A stretch of DNA of 64,000 bases from Limnanthes douglasii subsp. nivea (GCA_036936605.1 JAUPFV010000002.1:202763273-202827272), one strand, 5' to 3'; positions 36,411 to 49,559 are shown, counted from the first letter of the stretch. Notes: generated by a model not told the origin, from the letters alone. Numbers and translations are program-made.

Positions 36411-38900
36411 ATGGGGCTTATGAATGAAGATATTCTTAAATGTCACTATTTGTGCCTCAAAGTTTTATTTATAGTGACTTATGATATGCCTCTAACAGTA
36501 TATTATCATTCTAGAGCCAACAGAGATGAAAAAGAGACTCATCATAAGAAGACCTCTAAAGGTTTTGCTGCTACCAGAGATGGAAAAGGATATGGCGCTT
36601 CGAGAAAGAATATAGGCGATCGTCGGGTAGGAAAGTTGTTTGGAAGCCTGTAGTTATGAAAATAGAACCCGTGAAAGGTGCCAAGACCATGGTTGTATGC
36701 AAGAAAGTTAAAAAACAGATTAGGGGCAAGAGTAAAAGTAAAGAGCAACATATATCCTTTGTCAAATATGCCCAAATTTCTGGTAGTGGATCTAAAGGCT
36801 AAAGTGCGACTAAAGCAAAATAAATTGTGGCGGAACCTAAAGTTTTAAGGATCTTTAACCCCTTTACTAAAGTTGTAAGAACCAATATTCCTATTGTGCT
36901 GGGGAGTCAATTGGTATATTTGTAGTGTTAGAGAAAATGTAGAAATGTATTAAAAAAAGGTCACACTTATTCGTGAGATTAATACACTAATTCTTCCTCT
37001 TGAGGTGAGTGTAGTAAAAAGTATTGTTGATGAAGTTAGTGATAGTATCCCTATAATTGGAGATCTGTCAGTTTGTGTCAATTTTACCAGCCATCAGGGA
37101 AGAGCTAATATATATAGAGGCCGAACTGATCATAATAAATGAAGTGCCTTTGCTCCCTTCCGAATGGGTCGTGATTACTGAAGAGGCATGTAACTGGTGG
37201 GTCAATTTCCTATATGTGAAGGAAAGGATAAAGACCTCTTTGAAGAGGTGAGTTTGAATGTGGAATTTAAAAAAATGATGAAGAATACAACAGCGAAGGT
37301 TGAGATAAAGGGTGCACGTGTATATGACAGTTGATCAGTGAAAAAACATAATATGGCTCATCTCGAGGGATCCTTTTGCAAACAAGGCTAATACTTACGG
37401 AGGTGGAGATACAAAAACCGTCAAGTCTATTGGGCACAATGTAATAAATGTGTCTATTGTGAAGCCGAAGGCCGCAAATACTATTGATGGGAAGACCGAA
37501 GGTCCAATGAATAGAATTGATTGTAGGACCTAAGTCTGTATGGCCAGTTATCAATAATTCTGAAAAGCCAACTTTGTGTACACAGTCGGTTGTAGAGACT
37601 ATTAAGTTTGGTGCAACAGATTTTGTAGACCTGGGTTCCTATAAGATGGTAACAAATGTTGTCTCCTTGTTGACGAAAGATTTTGAGGTGCGTGTAATTA
37701 GTCATTCCACCTTCTAACTGATTACTGAATGTGTTGATTTCGGGGCAAGCTTGATGGAAAAAATGTTTCAACTCCCGAGGTGGATAAGTCTCATACAGTT
37801 GGGTCACTTGTGTTAGCCTTGGATCGAATCCCTAAGGTTTTGAACTAGTTTGTTGCTGGACATATTAAGATAAATCTTCCTAGCCATGTATCACTTGCAG
37901 ATTTATCCAATAGATAGTTGAACCTTGGTGTCGAGAGCTAAAACTTGGTGTCGGGGTATGCGTAAACTATAAATTATTTTGTTCGATTGTTTATATGAAG
38001 CTTAATGTGATAACATTTTTATTTAATACGTTATTGAACAGCTTGACGACCTTGCATCACGCATACCATACTCCAACCAACTTCAGGGTGTATCTTCGGC
38101 CAATGTTAAAATATTTCAGTGAGCCATTTGAGAATAATACAAAATTGTGGGCTGCTCTTGGAGGGATGAATCCAACGAGGAGTTGAAGGATAAGATTTAA
38201 TATGAGTGTGAAGCTTAAAAGGTATTGAAGGTGGAGCTCAAAGCCAAAATTAGAGCCATGAGTATATTGGAAGGGTGAGTTTCTATCAAAGACCGGAAGA
38301 TATGGCAACTTAATGGTATGCTGACAAGCATCTCTGAACAATGTTCGTGTATGTATGGTTTTTGAGGGTTCTTGCATAAACTGACTGTAGTCCAAGTCCA
38401 AGTCATCTCTTCAGCCAAAACAAGGATGAATGGTGTTAATGTTGAGTTATATAAAGTGCAAGATGCGCGTGTGGTCGAAAAACCGTTGCTCAATTGAGAA
38501 GAAGGATATGCGAGTTCAGCCAGATGATGACTTATTCTAGAAGAGGAAACATGAAAATATTTTGGCGACCAAATATGTATAATACTCTAAAATTTTAGCT
38601 ACTTTTGATGAAGCGATTATTGAATTGGCTAAGGATGTAATGAACAAAACGGAGAAAAGGTTTCTTCTGCAACTTCATGAGGAGCATCTCGATAATAACT
38701 TAGAAACCATATGGAACTATACTCCTATGAAGGATTAGATATGAGACGTGTGAGTTGACTAGTTTCTTTGATCGCGATCATCTTAAGACTGTTACAAAAG
38801 TTATATATTGAGTGTATTAGAAAATCATGGAGGCTAAGAGGCAAGAGTGTCTCCGTCTGTCTAAAGAAGATAGTTTCCAAGGATATTGTTAGGCCATTGA
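36411..38900 (+). pseudogene. Probable Gypsy-1 antisense ORF remnant
   Basis: Plus-strand frames include KKTSKGFAATRDGKGYG and an ASRKN..DRRVGKLFGSL segment (to 36653), a basic stretch near 36700 (KKVKKQIRGKSKSKEQ), and near the end helical, charged stretches such as VELKAKIRAMSILEG and ELAKDVMNKTEKRF. Direction and position relative to pol fit the antisense ORF of Tat/Grande-type Gypsy elements, whose C-terminal half is coiled-coil. I could not recognise the N-terminal domain, so this is an inference from layout and composition. Confidence 0.4.
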
Positions 38901-39544
38901 GTGCAACTCCTGAGTAAATTTTTTTTTTTTACCTTCCGTCAACGAAACCGTAGATATTTATTTAACAACTAATACCGAAGTTAGAGGTTTCAAATGGTCA
39001 TGGTGAAGTGGTTTAGTAATAGACTTTATAGCCTTTTATTTTACATTGTTATAACCTTCAAATATTTTTTTGACAACTAAAATATCATATTAAGAGAAAA
39101 CTTCTACGAACCAAGTCCCCATAGTAAGGGTATTTTTATTGTATTGAGTATATAACGATTATATCACTTGCAACTTTTTTCGTGTGTGCTTGCTTTTGTT
39201 TCTTTATTTTTTGTTGTATAAAAGTACAACGGTATCCGTTGCTCTGTTGTTTCTTTTTGTAATGATAATTTTAACAGTTTAAGACCTGAACAAAGACCAC
39301 ATGACGTCATTGTCTCGCTTATGTCTAGAAATAATCAAATATATTTTTATTGTTTGCGAAGGGTGCATGAATACATTTAGGATAATTATCCCAGTATATT
39401 TGTTAGATTTGAGCAGTACGTGGACTCTTGAATTAATTTAATATTTTGTTGAATTTCCAAGATGATCGAATCTTACGCAGGGGTTGAAGTATGAAGGTCG
39501 TAGTGTTTCAAGGGGCTACAAACTATGTTCATGTTTACCCTTAG

Positions 39545-41740
39545 TCAATTTTGATGTTGTTTGTAGTGAAGGTCAAAGTTTTTCAAGGGGATGGAAACTA
39601 AGTTCAAGCTTATCTTTTGTAATTTTTTGAACTGAAGGCCGAAGCTTTTTAGGGGCTGAACCCTTTTGTCTTCAATTACGGCAAGTTTAACACTTCTTGC
39701 TTCTAAATTATTTGCCTCTTTGTATTTTGAAGTTTGGTAGGAATGCATGACAGTTTCGACTAGAACCACTGCTTCCATGCCATATATCAAGCCAAACATT
39801 GTCTCTCCAATGGTCAAACTTTGTATAGTCTTATAAGACCAAAGTATTTATTGCAAGAAGTGTGACCAATTTTCTACGGTACCTTTTAATATATTTCAGA
39901 TATAATAAGATATGATCTTGTTGGTCACATGTACCTCACCATTCTCCAAGGGATAGAAATGAGAAGAGAAACATTTATTAATACCTTTTATCTCGTATAA
40001 TCATGTGAGCTCGTCGTTTTCGAATTGAGTCCTAATGTCCATTTTAATGACTCGAAGTATGGTGTATATGCAAAAAATGTTGGAGCATATGAAGTTTATA
40101 ACCTCTTTGGCCATGATATTAACCAATGGTTGCACCCCTTCCCATTAAAAACGTAATATGCAATTATAAGTAAGAATTTTCTTCATTTTGGGGCCTTTAG
40201 AAGAGGCCCTTTGATATTCAAATCCTACATGTCAAAATATATGGCAAAAGATATTATTTCGAGTAACACAGTTAGGACTTGGATTGAGTTGGAGAGACGC
40301 TAACATGTATCGTAATGATTAACTTTATTTTTAGTATCATTCATAAGAGTAGGACAGTAGTAACCTTGTAACAAGATTCTTATGTGAAGTTCCTTGTACC
40401 CACAATTGGTACTTCATTCTCCATAATAAAGTTCCTCTACCATACATTTTGTTTTATCAGGGCTGAGGAACCAAAGCAATGGTTTGGCCAGGTCCTTCTT
40501 GTAAAGCGTATCTGATATCTATACAAAATATACTAACTGTATCTTAATTTTCATGGCTTCAACCTTGTTCTTCCCAAGTAACCCGTCCTTCATATATTTG
40601 ATAATAAGGGTGCATCAATCTATTTATTCTCCTTTATCCTCTCGATTATTATGACTTGTGGGGATAAAAATATTGATAGAAAGTTGTATGGCATGGTGAT
40701 GGAATAATTGTGTTGGATATGGATATTAATGCTGATGTCTTACATGGCGAAGAAGTCAAGGCATCGACGACTGCATTCTACGACCTTGGTACTTTTTAAA
40801 AAGTAATATCGTCAAATATAGCTTCCTAGCATCAAAGCTCTTTCATGTACTGTATGATTGAATCTTTTGTTGCTTTAGCCTAGCCAAGTGCTAGATGAAC
40901 CACTAGCTAGGACTCTATAAGGATTTTTACTCGTCTTCCTTCACATATATTGGCCAGTTGAATACCCACAATCACTCCCTCGTATTCCAAATAATTGTTG
41001 GATATTGGTAAACCGATATTAATAGATTATTTAAGATATCTCACGTGGATAATATAAGTTGGATTCCTAATATTGAGCCTTTGTTATTGCTTCTACCATC
41101 TACTAGAAGTTTCCAAGTTGATTCATCATGGTCTATGATGGGTAAAGGTCTTTCAGACTGAAACTATGCTAAGAAGTCTACAAAGGTTTATGATTTACCA
41201 TTGTTCATTATTCAAATTTTATATCATAGTCACATATATCAATGGACCATGAGTTTTAATCTGTCAGACATGTTGAATTTATATAATACATTTCTTAAAG
41301 GAATTGATGTTTATACAATTATAATATAATCTTTGAAATATGGCCTCATCTTTCGAGCAATGACCACTAGTTTTAGGGCTAACTTCTCTAGCTGCAAGTA
41401 TCGAGTTTCCATATCGAGTAAGTATTACATATTAGATCTTCTTGGACTCTTTTCATTCCTTTCAGATTAGTATGGTGCTTAAAGTGTAGTCCAAGACCGC
41501 CAAGTAGAGATATAATAATTCTCATGGATTCAACATGGTTAGTATTTTCCATGAGGGGATGGACTTTTCAATTTTATGAAAGGCCTCTTTGTAGACCGAA
41601 GTCCAATACATTTTTATTTGTTCTTGAAAGACTTGGAAAATGGTTGGAATTTGTATGAAGATCTTAAAATAAAAAGCTTATTCGTAAACTAGTGACAATC
41701 ATGACACGTTAGACCACTATGCTTGCCAATTCTATTCTGA
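39545..41740 (-). pseudogene. Gypsy-1 pol remnant: RNase H and integrase
   Basis: Reading right to left: an EAFHKIE-like end of RT (about 41590); RYLQLEKLALKLVV and ARKMRPYFKDY (about 41290-41430), the RT-RNase H segment; STWKLLVDGRSNNKG (about 41130), then YLEYEGVIVGIQLA (about 40980), the second RNase H typical of Tat elements; and integrase with TQFENDE, CFSSHFYP.ENGE, NILKGTVENW and GETMFGLIYGMEAVV, ending with SYQTSKYKEANNLEARS at about 39650. The conserved order is clear but the frame is interrupted many times. The element would have integrated its cDNA, but it cannot now. Confidence 0.8.
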
Positions 41741-42219
41741 TTAAAACAACATTGTTATGGAGTGTTACCACTTCTCGTATATAATGATGAGTGAACCATA
41801 GTATGCAGTAAAGATTTCGGTGAAGGTGTGAGCATGTATGGCCTTGGTATTTGTCTTCTATATCATCTATACATCACTTCTTTGAATTTTCAATAATTTT
41901 AAAAAAAATATCTTGGCAAAAAATACCTCTAACAATTTATTTGTTGGGATCCATGTCAAGATACTACTCATTTTCTAATTCAAATATTGCATTGTTGTCC
42001 AAGGCTATCAGTTCTTCTGGTGCTGCTGGAGCTTGCCTTGCATGTCTTGGCAGATGATCTTATTCAACCAATATATATCTTGGTTCATGTCTATTTTGTT
42101 TCTTAACGAGCTCTAAGATATTGCCTTCATCAATCATTATATAAATCTATTCATACGGTGCCCATCAATCCCTGGTATATTGACCAATATTATTATGAAA
42201 CGTATAAAATCGATTTTCA

Positions 42220-43420
42220 TGTTCATAAGCCTCTTGGTATGATTTCTTTCTTTTACAGCTTAACATTTTTTATGCATATAAAGGGTGGGAAGTATTTTAT
42301 ATTATGTCAAGCCACTATATCTTAATATCATTGAAAAAATCCATGCATTTCATCTTGTCATCGGCTCCATATTGCATCATATCACTCTTGAATTTCTCAA
42401 TGCAGTGTTGTAAATCTCCCTTGCCATAGTATTTTTTCATTTTATGGTGAAGGAAGTTTGATGGCACATCTCCATAGAGGATGTGTAGAGCCAAAATAGA
42501 TTAATCATCATGTAATATCCTCGTCGTCCTCCAAGATAGCACATTCTCGATCGTTTTTTAGAGAAATGGATAGGTCTGCTTATGTCTTTGTCCTTATTAT
42601 TTCTCAGCCTATGGTGGTTTACTGCTTCTATTTATGAATGCTGGTGGATAACTTTGGAGGTACTTCCTGTAATACGGGTCTGTCTGACCTGCAAGGTTGC
42701 CTCCTTGAGGGGTCGATTGAAACTTTTAAGCTTGGGTGACACGTTTTACTCGTTATGTTCCAAAGTAATCGGAGCTTGTGTGTATCATTGATAATTGTTT
42801 AGGTAAAACAGTGCTAAATTGTGTTGAGTCTAATGCAAGACATTATAGTGTAGTATTGATTATTATGTGCTCCTAGCGGTGGTGTTGAAGCATGCTGATA
42901 TCTAGGACGGTTCCCCGATGAAGATTGATGGAGATTCAGCTGCACTCCAAAATATTAGATCTTTGTTGGTAGTTTGGTTGCATCCCAATGGAGGTCTATT
43001 AGAAGTTTAGATGCACTCGAGGAAATTGTGGAATCTACTAGATGTTCGGATGGAACGCATGTGATGTCTGGTGATAGAAATTTGGTTGAAATACCACATG
43101 ATACCACTACCTTTGACTAAAATATTGTAAGATGTTGTTGGACATTAGGATTAAAGGCAAAAAGATCATGTTAAAGATTCTATTGAATTTTAGTGGTGTT
43201 GGTGGAAGTATTTGGCCATTCGGCTGAAGCTGAGTGTTTGTTGGTGGTGTGACACACCTTTCACCAAGATTATGACTGAAGGGTTGTGGCTCTCAGACCT
43301 GTTCCTCTCTTCCTTCACCAATATTTTTGAAAACATGGGTTTTGCTTCTTTTCTTGTTTATGTTCTTGCGACAACGTCTACCAATCTAGTCAGAACACCC
43401 TCCTCCTGATTCATCATGTT
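42220..43420 (-). pseudogene. Gypsy-1 gag remnant
   Basis: The best-preserved part (about 42480-42300, minus) reads DVPSNFLHHKMKKYYGKGDL, followed by QHCIEKFKSDMMQYGADD. This matches the plant Gypsy gag pattern P..F..P....YDGKGDP..H...F. Upstream, MFSKILVKEE (about 43340) fits the gag N-terminal region. Protease and the RT palm, which should follow, are absent: the next recognised segment begins only about 600 bp further on. Confidence 0.65.
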
Positions 43421-43430
43421 GTGTTCTGTT

Positions 43431-45500
43431 CAAGCTCACGAGAAGGGTATTTATCTCGTATTTGTTGCTAATTGGTGATTATGCTTATCATGAAGCTTAT
43501 AACATAATCACATTTCTTCTCCTAGTGTCCTTCTGATGTTGGACAACTGATATTAGTCGTTGAGCTTGAATGGAAAGATTAACTTGCAACGTTTTGAAAT
43601 TATAAACATTCTATGACAGTCACTAAAAGTCCATAATATTTTTCGGAGTTGTCGGAGCTACCAGAGTTGTTGGAGTCGGTGGTTGAACGTAAAATACTTC
43701 TAGTCGTGTATTTTCCCTAAAATCAATATCATGATTCGGATTCGCCATAAATCGATTCTAACATCATTTTTTATTATATATTATTTAAAAATAATTCAGA
43801 ATAACAATTTGCTTTTCACATATAACATTTTAATGAAACTAAATTTAAATATATAAATAAATAAAATATAACATAAAACAATATATAGTTTTGTGTGATC
43901 TAAGAAAATCTTTATTATTTCACTAAATTTTGTGTTAAAAAAGTTCGTATCACGTTTATAAAGATATGGTTATATATATATATAATATTAAGCGATTTAT
44001 AATAATTTTGCAATCGTACCAGTAAGATGTAAATTATTTATCTTTTAACCTTTTCTTCTCATTTTTATGTGTGATATATTTTCAAACCGAATAACTAAAT
44101 TGGAAAATCCACTTTTATTATAATTGAAAAACTGTTTTCTAATAGGGTAAGCTAACCGGTATCCATGGGCACCGGTTAATAAACATTAACTAACCCTATT
44201 TTTATAAATTTAATGTACTTTTACTATATATAATATTTATTACCATTTCAAGTTTTTTTATTTGACAAAAATAACTTTATCAATTTATAAAATAAGATTT
44301 ATAATCAAATAATTATTATAAATTTATTTAGAAATAAATATCAAATTAAACTGTTAATATATTAATAATGAATATTAAAAATAATTATGAGCGAGATTTT
44401 ATTGATCAGTTTTTCTAAAACTGTTTTTAAAAACTATTTTTATAAAGTTATAAAGTAAAGTTTTTATAAAAAAAATTAGAGACAGTTAAAAATCAGTTTT
44501 TAATTTAGTTTATAATTTTTTTTAAAAGATTAGTTTTATATAAGGCGTTAAACATTATTATTAAATAACTAAGTCAGAACTGATTAATATGGTTTGCGAT
44601 GATTCTGCTATTTAAAAATTAATTTATTATTATTATTTTAAAAATAGCCAGCTTTTTAAATTATCTTACATATTTAAATCTACTCGTGTATAAATTAAAA
44701 CTAAAAATATCATACACCAGCACAAGGTTAATTTTGTCCACTTCAAAAACTAGAATTACAGAATTTATTGCTTAAATAAAACACACATTAAAACTACTTT
44801 TTAGCAGTTAATGCTTAGAGCATGGCCAACCGATACTCTATTTTTTAGGTAAATATGGATTATATTGAAGTAATATAAATTTATATATTAAGTTTTTGTT
44901 CCAACAGATAATCTATATTTAAGGTAGTTACTGGTTCCTAAAATAATGGAAAAAAAATAAAAAGAATAACAAATAAATTTTACATATTGTGTAACCGCTA
45001 CTCTAAATATACCTACAATTAAAAAGTCAACAGCTGGCGATGAAAGCTGCGGATGGCATTATTGTCAAATGATCCGCTAATGCGACGTGTTAATGTCACA
45101 AAGTATTTTAATATGCGAAAACAATACTCCTACTATTTTATAAAATTAATAGTGCGAGTCTGCCAGATAACTAAATTAACTTTTTGTGTCCATTTAACAC
45201 TTGCTCAATTATTTAAAGGGGACTATATCATGCAAATAAACTGTATATTCTGATATTCATATTAAAGTAGATGCGATTGAGGACTTGGTCGGGTCTGGTT
45301 TGGCACCTTATTTGCACGTCATACCTGGCTGCGCCGAATTTAATGTTTGTTGACCCACTTCATAAATCAAGTTTTTCTTTTATATAAATATATTTAACAT
45401 TAAATCTTGGAGAAATCAAAATGTTAATATCAGCATTGTTTTGACTTTTTTTACTGTGAGGTTTTGTTTGCGATGTTTAAATAACTTCAAAATGAAAAGG
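43431..45500. other. Very AT-rich stretch without recognised genes
   Basis: No coding sequence recognised. Near 44816 there is TTAGAGCATGGCCAACC, which resembles the GAGCATCTCCAAC ends of some plant MITEs, but no matching opposite end was found. Confidence 0.45.
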
Positions 45501-45509
45501 TAGATGTAA
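45501..45509. repeat. hAT target site duplication, left
   Basis: TAGATGTAA precedes the element, and the same nine bases follow it at 48202-48210. The true 8-bp duplication is TAGATGTA or AGATGTAA, depending on which base is assigned to the inverted repeat. Confidence 0.9.
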
Positions 45510-45760
45510 GGGATGGCAATGGGCCGTCCGCGGGCCGGGTTCGGGCTGGCCCGCTTGAACCCGAACTTTTTTTTTATCAATCCGAACCCGGCCCGGCCCG
45601 TTTTCGGGTTAGAATATTTGAACCCGGACCCGGCCCGAATCCGGTTGTAGATTTGTCCGGCCCGACCCGTTTACGTCCGCGGATTGTCCGGCCCGTCCGG
45701 ACCCGTATGTGTCCGCAAACTGTCCGGCCCTTCCGGACCCGACCCGACCCGCTTCTAATA
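45510..45760. repeat. hAT left subterminal repeats
   Basis: Many overlapping copies of GGCCCG, CCCGACCCG and GTCCGGCCC words. In hAT elements such subterminal repeats are the transposase-binding sites; that role here is inferred. Confidence 0.8.
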
Positions 45761-45932
45761 TTTTTAAAAATAATAATAATATATAAGATATAAATTTTAA
45801 AACAACAACCATAGTCCATACCAAAATAAACATAAAGCGGTCTTTTATAAAGTTACAAAACAATCCGCTTGAAATATCTAACATTTAGTGAAATGAAACA
45901 TTAAAATAAAACAAAACATTCTTGAATTTTTT

Positions 45933-47806
45933 TTAGTTTCCAATGGTGTCATCATCTTCACCACTTATGACAATGCTTGCATCTTCATCTCCATCATCAA
46001 ACTCATCAAGAAAGCTTTGAAATGTGGCTTCCAAATGCGCCATACCTTTTGGTGAAGAACCTAACAAATAACATCATATTAGAATAACTATTAGTAAACT
46101 TACAAAAATAATAATCAACAAATAGAATTTAAGTAAATAAATAAATACCTTTGATCTCATTCCAAATCCAATTTTGGGTACACATTAATGCTTCCAAGGT
46201 TTTAGAAGCAAGTTTGCTACGATGTGGACTTAGTAGCCGACCGCTTGTACTAAAAGCAGATTCTGAAGCAACCGTTGATACCGGAATCGCTAGAACATCT
46301 CTTGCAATTTTTTGTAAAGTAGGATATTTCGGACCATTCACTTTCCACCAATATAAAACATCAAAATCATCGGATGTTGGTAAGACATCATCCTCTAAAT
46401 AAAAGTCTAATTCCAACTTTGCGCTTCCAACAACATCCTTTTTCCTACTACTAACAAACTCATCAAACTTTGAAGAATGTTTCTTCATCGAACTTTGAGT
46501 GACCGACAACGTATTCGAAGCACTAGATTCATGACCAATACTATCATTTCCATATTCTTTAACCAACTCATAACACATATCTCTTACTTTTTTGATCTCT
46601 TGATCTGCCTCGGAACCATAAATCGAATTGAAATAAAACAACACAGCAACCATCTTATATCTAGGATCCAAAACAGCAGCAACACCTATTATTCCATTAA
46701 TTATTTTCCAATAACTACTAAATTTTTCAAACATACGACACGCCATTGTTTTAATCATTGAAGAACTTGTAGTTATATACCATTCTCCTAATGCTATTCG
46801 TATCTCACAGACTTTATTGAAATAAATATTAGCAGTTGGATATCGAGTACCTGAAAACAACTCCGTAGCATTGTGAAACAACTCCAACTTTTCACATATA
46901 TCTTGAGCTTCTTCCCATTCTCTATCACTTGGATTGCAATCGTATGTAGAATCTCGTTGTTTTAATCTGAAAAAAACATCTTTGTATTCCAAAGCTGTAG
47001 CTAACATATAATATGTAGAATTCCAACGTGTTTTACAATCAAGAGCCAACTCTTTTCTACACTTAATCTCCAATTGGCGTGCCGTTTCTTCAAATTTCTG
47101 CCTCCTTTTAGTTGATGCTGTCCAAAATACACTAGCCCGAATGTGTTCAATACCTTCTTTGATGACAAGCAAACCCTCTTGTACAATCAAATTTAATATA
47201 TGGGTTGCACAACGCATATGGAATAGATCTCCACATAACATAAGTTTATCATGTTGAAGTTTACTTAAAACAAGTCGTACCATGGCATCGTTTGTAGCAC
47301 AATTATCCACCGTCAATGTGGCTATCTTTCTATCAATGTTCCATTCTAAACAACACTCCAAAAGTACATCCGCAAGCACTTCTTTTGTATGCGGAGAACG
47401 AACGTACGCAAATCTGTAAATATAACTCAGTTTTAATATATACAAATGGTAATTATTAGTTATTTTTAATCTCATATCACAACCTAAATCATAAAAGTGT
47501 AACCTAAAATTACAAGTAGTACCTGATAATGTGGCTTTGTAAATTCCAAGAATCGTCGACGTAATGCGCGGTTATCACCATGAAGCCTCTAGTTTGGTTT
47601 GGTGTAGACCACATATCGGTTGTTAGAGCGATTATACCACGATTCTTTTCTACCCTTCTCATTAGTTTTTGCTTCTCAATAGCGTACATCTTTAGTATGT
47701 CACTCTTTATCGTGTTCCTTGATACCATTTTAAATAACGGTTGGGCATGTGAGACAAATATCTGAAATCCTAAATGAGAAACCATGAAAAGTGGGTACTC
47801 GTGCAT
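45933..47806 (-). CDS. hAT transposase (RICESLEEPER/DAYSLEEPER type), three exons, no BED finger
   Basis: Exons 47806-47523, 47413-46149 and 46060-45933 join across two GT-AG introns (109 and 88 bp) in phase, giving 558 codons and a stop with no lesion. Visible motifs are TTDMWSTPN (first Asp), TLTVDNCATND (second Asp), FHMRCATHILNLIVQ (C/H region), DCKTRWNSTYYML, and the hAT C-terminal dimerisation block with YWWKVNGPKYP, IPVSTVASESAFSTSGR (Glu) and an R-S-KL pattern. An acidic exon 3 (FDDGDEDASI) ends the protein. The family normally starts with a BED zinc finger. Here only about 390 bp separate this ATG from the element end and an in-frame stop lies just upstream, so the DNA-binding N terminus is missing. 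It could be active only if DNA binding is supplied otherwise. Confidence 0.85.
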
Positions 47807-48034
47807 CACGAATGGCTGACGAGATCCTGATATGCAGCTTTAATTCTTGTATTTGCTGCCTTGCTGGTGTTGTCGATGGTAAATGGTAACGAATGGCTGT
47901 GCGGAGAAAGGCAGGAATGGAGAAGAACGACGTCGATGGATACTGGATAGGGTTTCCTTCTTCTCTCTGTTTAAAATTTTTATTATTTAATTATTTATTT
48001 ATTATATAAATTTAATTATTAAATTAATTTAATT

Positions 48035-48201
48035 ATTTAATTTACGGGCCGGGTCGGGCCGGACAAATGTTAATACCCGGACCCGGCCCGTCCGCGGACA
48101 TAATTTTTAAAACCCGAACCCGGCCCGTTACTGATTCGGGCCGGATAAAACCCGGTCGGGTCGGGCCGGGTCGGGCCGGACAGGACTAAAATTGCCACCC
48201 C
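48035..48201. repeat. hAT right subterminal repeats
   Basis: GC-rich CGGGCCGGGTCGGGCC-type words repeat up to the right inverted repeat, with the same vocabulary as at the left end, mostly in inverted orientation. Confidence 0.8.
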
Positions 48202-48210
48202 TAGATGTAA

Positions 48211-48737
48211 CTGACCTTTTATTCATCTATTTACGGCATATAAATAGCAACTAATATTATTATTTTAATTTTTTTTTTATCATTCGAACATATTTGTTCT
48301 GATACAATCAGGCGATATTAAAGCTAATAAATTCGAGTCATTCTACTAACGTTTTTTTGGCGGAACCTGTCATTTTGTGTGATTTATTTTTTGATGTTGG
48401 TTCCTAAGTTATTGCGTGGTACTAAAAACGCCATTCGTTGAATAGCGGTTGTGGTTTCTTAAAAAAAACATCATTAATATTACTGATTCAGACTGTAATT
48501 TACTCGCATTTTAGATTTGAATTGATGCGTTTTTGTATTAAACTCAAAATAAATTTTGGGTGAATAATGAGAATGAATAAATTTTTAGTTTTGTGAATCC
48601 TCTGACCCAAAATTAACCAGATATATGGGAAATAAAATCGAATATACAAAATAATATTCAATATAGTCTTGATTGCGAAGAATTATATATTAATATATAT
48701 ATATATATATATGTTTTATTTTTAAAAATATTACGCA
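48211..48737. other. AT-rich spacer with TA microsatellite
   Basis: No gene recognised. A TA dinucleotide run of about 10 units lies at 48691-48712. Confidence 0.6.
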
Positions 48738-48766
48738 AAAAAATTTCCAAATTTAATCGACACAAC

Positions 48767-49318
48767 TAAGAAGGAATAACACTACCGTTAAGTTATACCC
48801 GTCAGCCAGACCGAGGTATCCCCGATAAGAAACTAATAATCGGAGGGTACCACGTCAATAGAAATCAAATTCGAAGGATATTAAGCGAAGCTGAACTATG
48901 GAATGATAGAACTCGGCGGAACAGCGCCAAACAAAACATGGGCAGAAGAGCTAGGCGTTGTCCAAAGACAAACACAACCATCATCCAGCGTGATAGCAGT
49001 CTGGTACACCGGTCAACACTGAACAAGAACCTGCGTGAAAATGGTATAGTACCTCAGACAGACTTGAAAAGTGGCACCAAAAAATAAGGCCACTAAGAGC
49101 AGTACTCATAACGTGGAAATCAGGCTTTGACCCATGATCAAACTTAATAGAAAATATAAAATTATTAGGAGATAGTGAGGTAGTGTAATAAAAAAGATGT
49201 TCTATAAATGATATAGACTCTAAAGCTATGTAAGGTTTTTCCAATCCAAAAAATAAGATATAAGTCCTTTATTATTTGTTTTTCATCTAATAAATACTAT
49301 CACCAAAATCCCTCACCA
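48767..49318 (+). repeat. Gypsy-2 5' LTR
   Basis: It aligns along its length with 57277-57822: shared TAACACTACC, AAGTTATACCC, AAGAGCTAGGCGTTG, GTGATAGCAGTCTGGTA, ATTATTAGGAGATAGTGAGG and a CCTCACCA end. The start is degenerate (TAAGAAGG against TGATAAGG in the right copy). Confidence 0.9.
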
Positions 49319-49321
49319 TAT

Positions 49322-49337
49322 TTTGGCGCCGTCGGTG
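49322..49337 (+). other. Gypsy-2 primer-binding site
   Basis: TTTGGCGCCGTCGGTGG follows the 5' LTR end within a few bases. The TGGCGCCGT start is the usual plant Gypsy (Tat/Athila-type) primer site. Confidence 0.8.
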
Positions 49338-49559
49338 GAATCGTTACATGAAGTACGTACTAGGGAAAGTGATGGTATTAACTAGGTCAGAAAAAGAAAG
49401 GTAGAATATGGATGCCCCACACGGGCAAAGAAGACAGGGTAATCAAAGAGTCCATGATAATCCACCTGACAGCGGGCCATTGTAGGAGCTGAGCATACAG
49501 ACCATTAGGAGGTTTAGGTAACGGCAAACCAGACCGACGATCAGAAAACTGGTCAGCTA

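Larger units (their letters stand above)
36411..43430 (-). mobile_element. Gypsy-1: Ty3/Gypsy remnant, minus strand
   Basis: Minus-strand gag, RNase H and integrase pieces lie in the right order between about 43.4 and 39.5 kb, with protease and most of the RT missing between gag and RNase H. Past the end of the integrase, a plus-strand coding-like stretch (36.4-38.9 kb) opposes pol, as in the Tat/Grande lineage and as seen again in Gypsy-2. I did not find the LTRs. All frames are full of stops. Confidence 0.75.
45510..48201 (-). mobile_element. hAT element with uninterrupted transposase
   Basis: About 2.69 kb, bounded by GGGATGGCAAT on the left and ATTGCCACCCC on the right (inverted repeats) and by an 8-bp target duplication, both hallmarks of hAT. 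GC-rich subterminal blocks made of CCGGCCCG/CGGGTCGGGCC words fill about 250 bp at the left and 165 bp at the right end. Inside is one minus-strand transposase gene of three exons. The body is AT-rich, so the ends stand out sharply. Confidence 0.93.

Noticed and set aside
44816..45010. Possible MITE starting TTAGAGCATGGCCAACC
   Set aside because: It resembles the end of some plant MITEs, but no inverted partner or second TTA was found within a few hundred bases.
48691..48712. TA run as a target-site or promoter signal
   Set aside because: It is a plain dinucleotide microsatellite. Similar runs occur at about 35899 and 58306.
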